From Methanobacteriota archaeon (GTDB lineage Archaea; Halobacteriota; Methanosarcinia; Methanosarcinales; Methanoperedenaceae): a stretch of DNA of 5,093 bases. Below the pieces are notes generated by a model that had not been told where the DNA came from, searched no databases, and saw only the letters and a list, made by a program, of their open reading frames with translations. Positions 4,296 through 5,093 of this stretch are shown here, one piece after another. How positions within the stretch are numbered: the stretch's first letter is position 1; every line of letters starts with the position of its first letter. A program made the translations under genes and the position numbers. The stretch covers positions 1-5,093 of the forward strand of contig JAHIFK010000059.1 in the NCBI GenBank assembly GCA_018900975.1. The letters run 5' to 3'.

Positions 4296-4537
4296 AATCA
4301 TTCCACGCCAGTGCCTCCATCTTAGTCGCCACAATTGATGTGTCGGTTCAAGACGTGCTGATAGATGCACGATAGCGAGCGCCGAGAGGAGTCACCGGTA
4401 TACCCCGTACGATGTACGAGGCCTGTATAAGATGTTTTAACCCTACTATTTCTTAATTCTCAACTACATACTATTTGAAGTGAACGGTTCTATATGATGA
4501 ACCCTGAAATCAAAGAATTCGGATAAGTTTTAATACC
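4296..4537. other. Non-coding, palindrome-rich gap
   Basis: No gene is recognised. The first part is GC-richer than the preceding gene and holds CGTGC/GCACG (4354-4371) and a compound palindrome around 4397-4430. From about 4436 it becomes AT-rich. A short plus-strand frame across 4298-4440 is interrupted by TAG and reads as no known family. Confidence 0.5.
4397..4430. repeat. Compound hairpin (GTATAC / CGTAC-GAT-GTACG)
   Basis: CGTAC (4406-4410) pairs with GTACG (4414-4418) around a GAT loop. CC/GG pairs flank it beyond one mismatch, and TATAC to the left can pair with GTATA (about 4425-4429). The left side GGTATACC (4397-4404) is itself palindromic. It could be a folded RNA or a protein site; no T-run follows. 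Confidence 0.4.
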
Positions 4538-4570
4538 ATGTCAGGAATTAAAACACTTCATAAAGGTGGA
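4525..4570 (+). promoter_or_regulatory. Promoter and ribosome binding site of the IPGFRGY gene
   Basis: GTTTTAATA (about 4527-4535) is a TATA-like box that would start transcription near 4557. AAAGGTGGA follows at 4562-4570, with its GGTG 5 bases before ATG 4574. A more upstream ATG at 4538 would lie inside the promoter and is rejected. Confidence 0.6.
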
Positions 4571-4573
4571 AAC

Positions 4574-4981
4574 ATGGTTGATCTAAGATCTAAGGTTGAA
4601 GATGATAGAGGGCTTTTAAAGAAAATCGAACTTCTCATCCCAGGCTTTCGAGGATATCGAAAGCGTGAAGACCTGCGGGCTGCAGACAGTCTCCTGCGGC
4701 AGCAGCTTGCAGGAAAGATGAAAGAAGTGAACAAGAAATTTGAAAATAGCAGGGAAGAACTCACAAGAGCCATGGAGCTTTCACTTATCCAGGATATGGG
4801 GGATCTGCTCAAGTTATCACGGCAGTTCGAAAATAAGATAACTCATGCAGAGCAGGGATATACCGGAATATCAGCGGATTACAGGATCGAGGAAGATGAA
4901 CTGAATAAGCTTTACGAATGGGATCTCTCAATGCTTCAGACGATCATCTCACTCAAGAAAGCCCCTATCGGGGCAATTTAA
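4574..4981 (+). CDS. Hypothetical protein of the 'IPGFRGY' family, helical
   Basis: The protein has 135 residues, starting at ATG 4574 after a clear GGTG site. It has no membrane segment. After a short charged lead, the motif LLIPGFRGYRKREDLRAAD (20-38) resembles the IPGYRGY-(K/R)xxxLRxAD block that I recall from widespread uncharacterised bacterial and archaeal proteins. A long amphipathic, probably coiled-coil helix follows (about 38-90), then KITHAEQGYTG (88-98) and EEDELNKLYEWDLSML (106-121), also typical of that family. Many relatives are longer at the C terminus; this one stops about 14 residues after the last motif, and its final codons form half of a terminator hairpin. No function is known to me; a scaffold or membrane-associated regulatory role would be guesswork. 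It is a single-gene unit, converging on the minus-strand gene to its right. Confidence 0.75.
   Translation: MVDLRSKVEDDRGLLKKIELLIPGFRGYRKREDLRAADSLLRQQLAGKMKEVNKKFENSREELTRAMELSLIQDMGDLLKLSRQFENKITHAEQGYTGISADYRIEEDELNKLYEWDLSMLQTIISLKKAPIGAI
4961..4974. terminator. Bidirectional terminator hairpin between convergent genes
   Basis: GCCCC (4961-4965) pairs with GGGGC (4970-4974) around TATC. On the plus strand it is followed by AATTTAACGTTT and on the minus strand by TTTCTT, so it may end both transcripts. It overlaps the last codons of the 4574-4981 gene. Confidence 0.55.
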
Positions 4982-4994
4982 CGTTTGATGGTGC

Positions 4995-5093
4995 TCAAAA
5001 TACATATCTTATTTCACCCGATTTAGGTTCATATATCTCTCCATTAACCTTCAGATGTTGAAAATCACAAAGCAACTGTTCTTTATCAATTCC
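4995..5093 (-). CDS. C-terminal end of a winged-helix protein, possibly the replicative helicase MCM; 5' end outside window
   Basis: On the minus strand the frame entering at 5093 runs for 32 codons to TGA (complement of 4995-4997). The last residues, GIDKEQLLCDFQHLK followed by VNGEIYEPKSGEIRYVF, look like the closing helix and wing of a winged-helix domain. The GEIYEPxxG pattern at a C terminus is what I recall from archaeal MCM helicases, which end in such a domain. This would make it part of the hexameric DNA-unwinding motor at the replication fork. With only 32 residues the family call is tentative; another winged-helix protein is possible. It is convergent with the IPGFRGY gene, 13 bases from its stop codon, with a shared hairpin between them. 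Confidence 0.5.
   Translation of the reverse strand, partial: GIDKEQLLCDFQHLKVNGEIYEPKSGEIRYVF

Noticed and set aside
4096..4332. Minus-strand frame of 78 codons over the end of the ATPase-tail gene
   Set aside because: It is antisense to the winged-helix region and reads as Leu/Phe-rich shadow sequence without a ribosome site.
4490..4515. Box C/D-like ATGATGA and CTGA
   Set aside because: The two boxes are only three bases apart, leaving no room for a guide.
1..5093. A complete defence system, retroelement or gene cluster of a new kind
   Set aside because: No nuclease, reverse transcriptase, toxin pair or effector is seen; the genes are core metabolism, small membrane proteins and remnants.

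Overview
The window looks like a chromosomal segment of a methanogenic or methane-oxidising euryarchaeon, most likely from the Methanosarcinales or the related Methanoperedens group. The evidence is a protein of the methanogenesis marker 8 family (DUF2099), an archaeal ThiD-ThiN thiamine enzyme, archaeal TATA boxes about 25-30 bases upstream of starts, GGTG-type ribosome binding sites, and an MCM-like winged-helix tail at the right edge. The lineage is an inference; no rRNA or tRNA is present to settle it.

Layout. Positions 1-635 hold the 3' part of a thiDN-type gene (HMP-P kinase fused to ThiN thiamine-phosphate synthase). Positions 636-871 are non-coding and contain a 129-bp unit bounded by 10-bp perfect inverted repeats with a hairpin near its centre, followed by the promoter of a small membrane PH-domain (bPH2) gene (872-1324). 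A very strong hairpin follows that gene. Positions 1325-1656 have no convincing gene but carry several hairpins, two of which share a CC-TGAA-GG tip and may be decayed insertion-sequence ends. A small four-cysteine conserved hypothetical gene (1657-1959) converges on, and overlaps by 20 bases, a membrane/coiled-coil gene on the minus strand (1940-2257). The 107-base gap upstream of that minus gene separates it from a divergent plus-strand pair: a small unrecognised gene (2365-2703) and the marker 8 gene (2717-3553).

The second half is patchier. Positions 3554-3830 are non-coding, with two hairpins, an orphan-looking TATA box and a GTTACAT palindrome. An AT-rich gene at 3831-4295 encodes only the lid and winged-helix end of an archaeal AAA-type ATPase, with no nucleotide-binding part, so it is a remnant or a free-standing DNA-binding module. 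Positions 4296-4573 are non-coding and palindrome-rich. A gene of the 'IPGFRGY' hypothetical family (4574-4981) then converges on the 3' end of a minus-strand gene (4995-5093, cut by the window edge). A GCCCC/GGGGC hairpin between them can serve both.

Functionally, thiamine synthesis and the marker 8 pair are core metabolism. The AT-rich, repeat-bearing stretches (about 700-870, 1325-1600 and 3690-4300) look like places of past insertion and decay. I see no CRISPR array, complete transposon, rRNA, tRNA or clear defence system. The points most worth a second look are the nested inverted-repeat unit, the paired TGAA hairpins, the ATPase-less ATPase tail behind an operator-like palindrome, and the small partner gene of marker 8.
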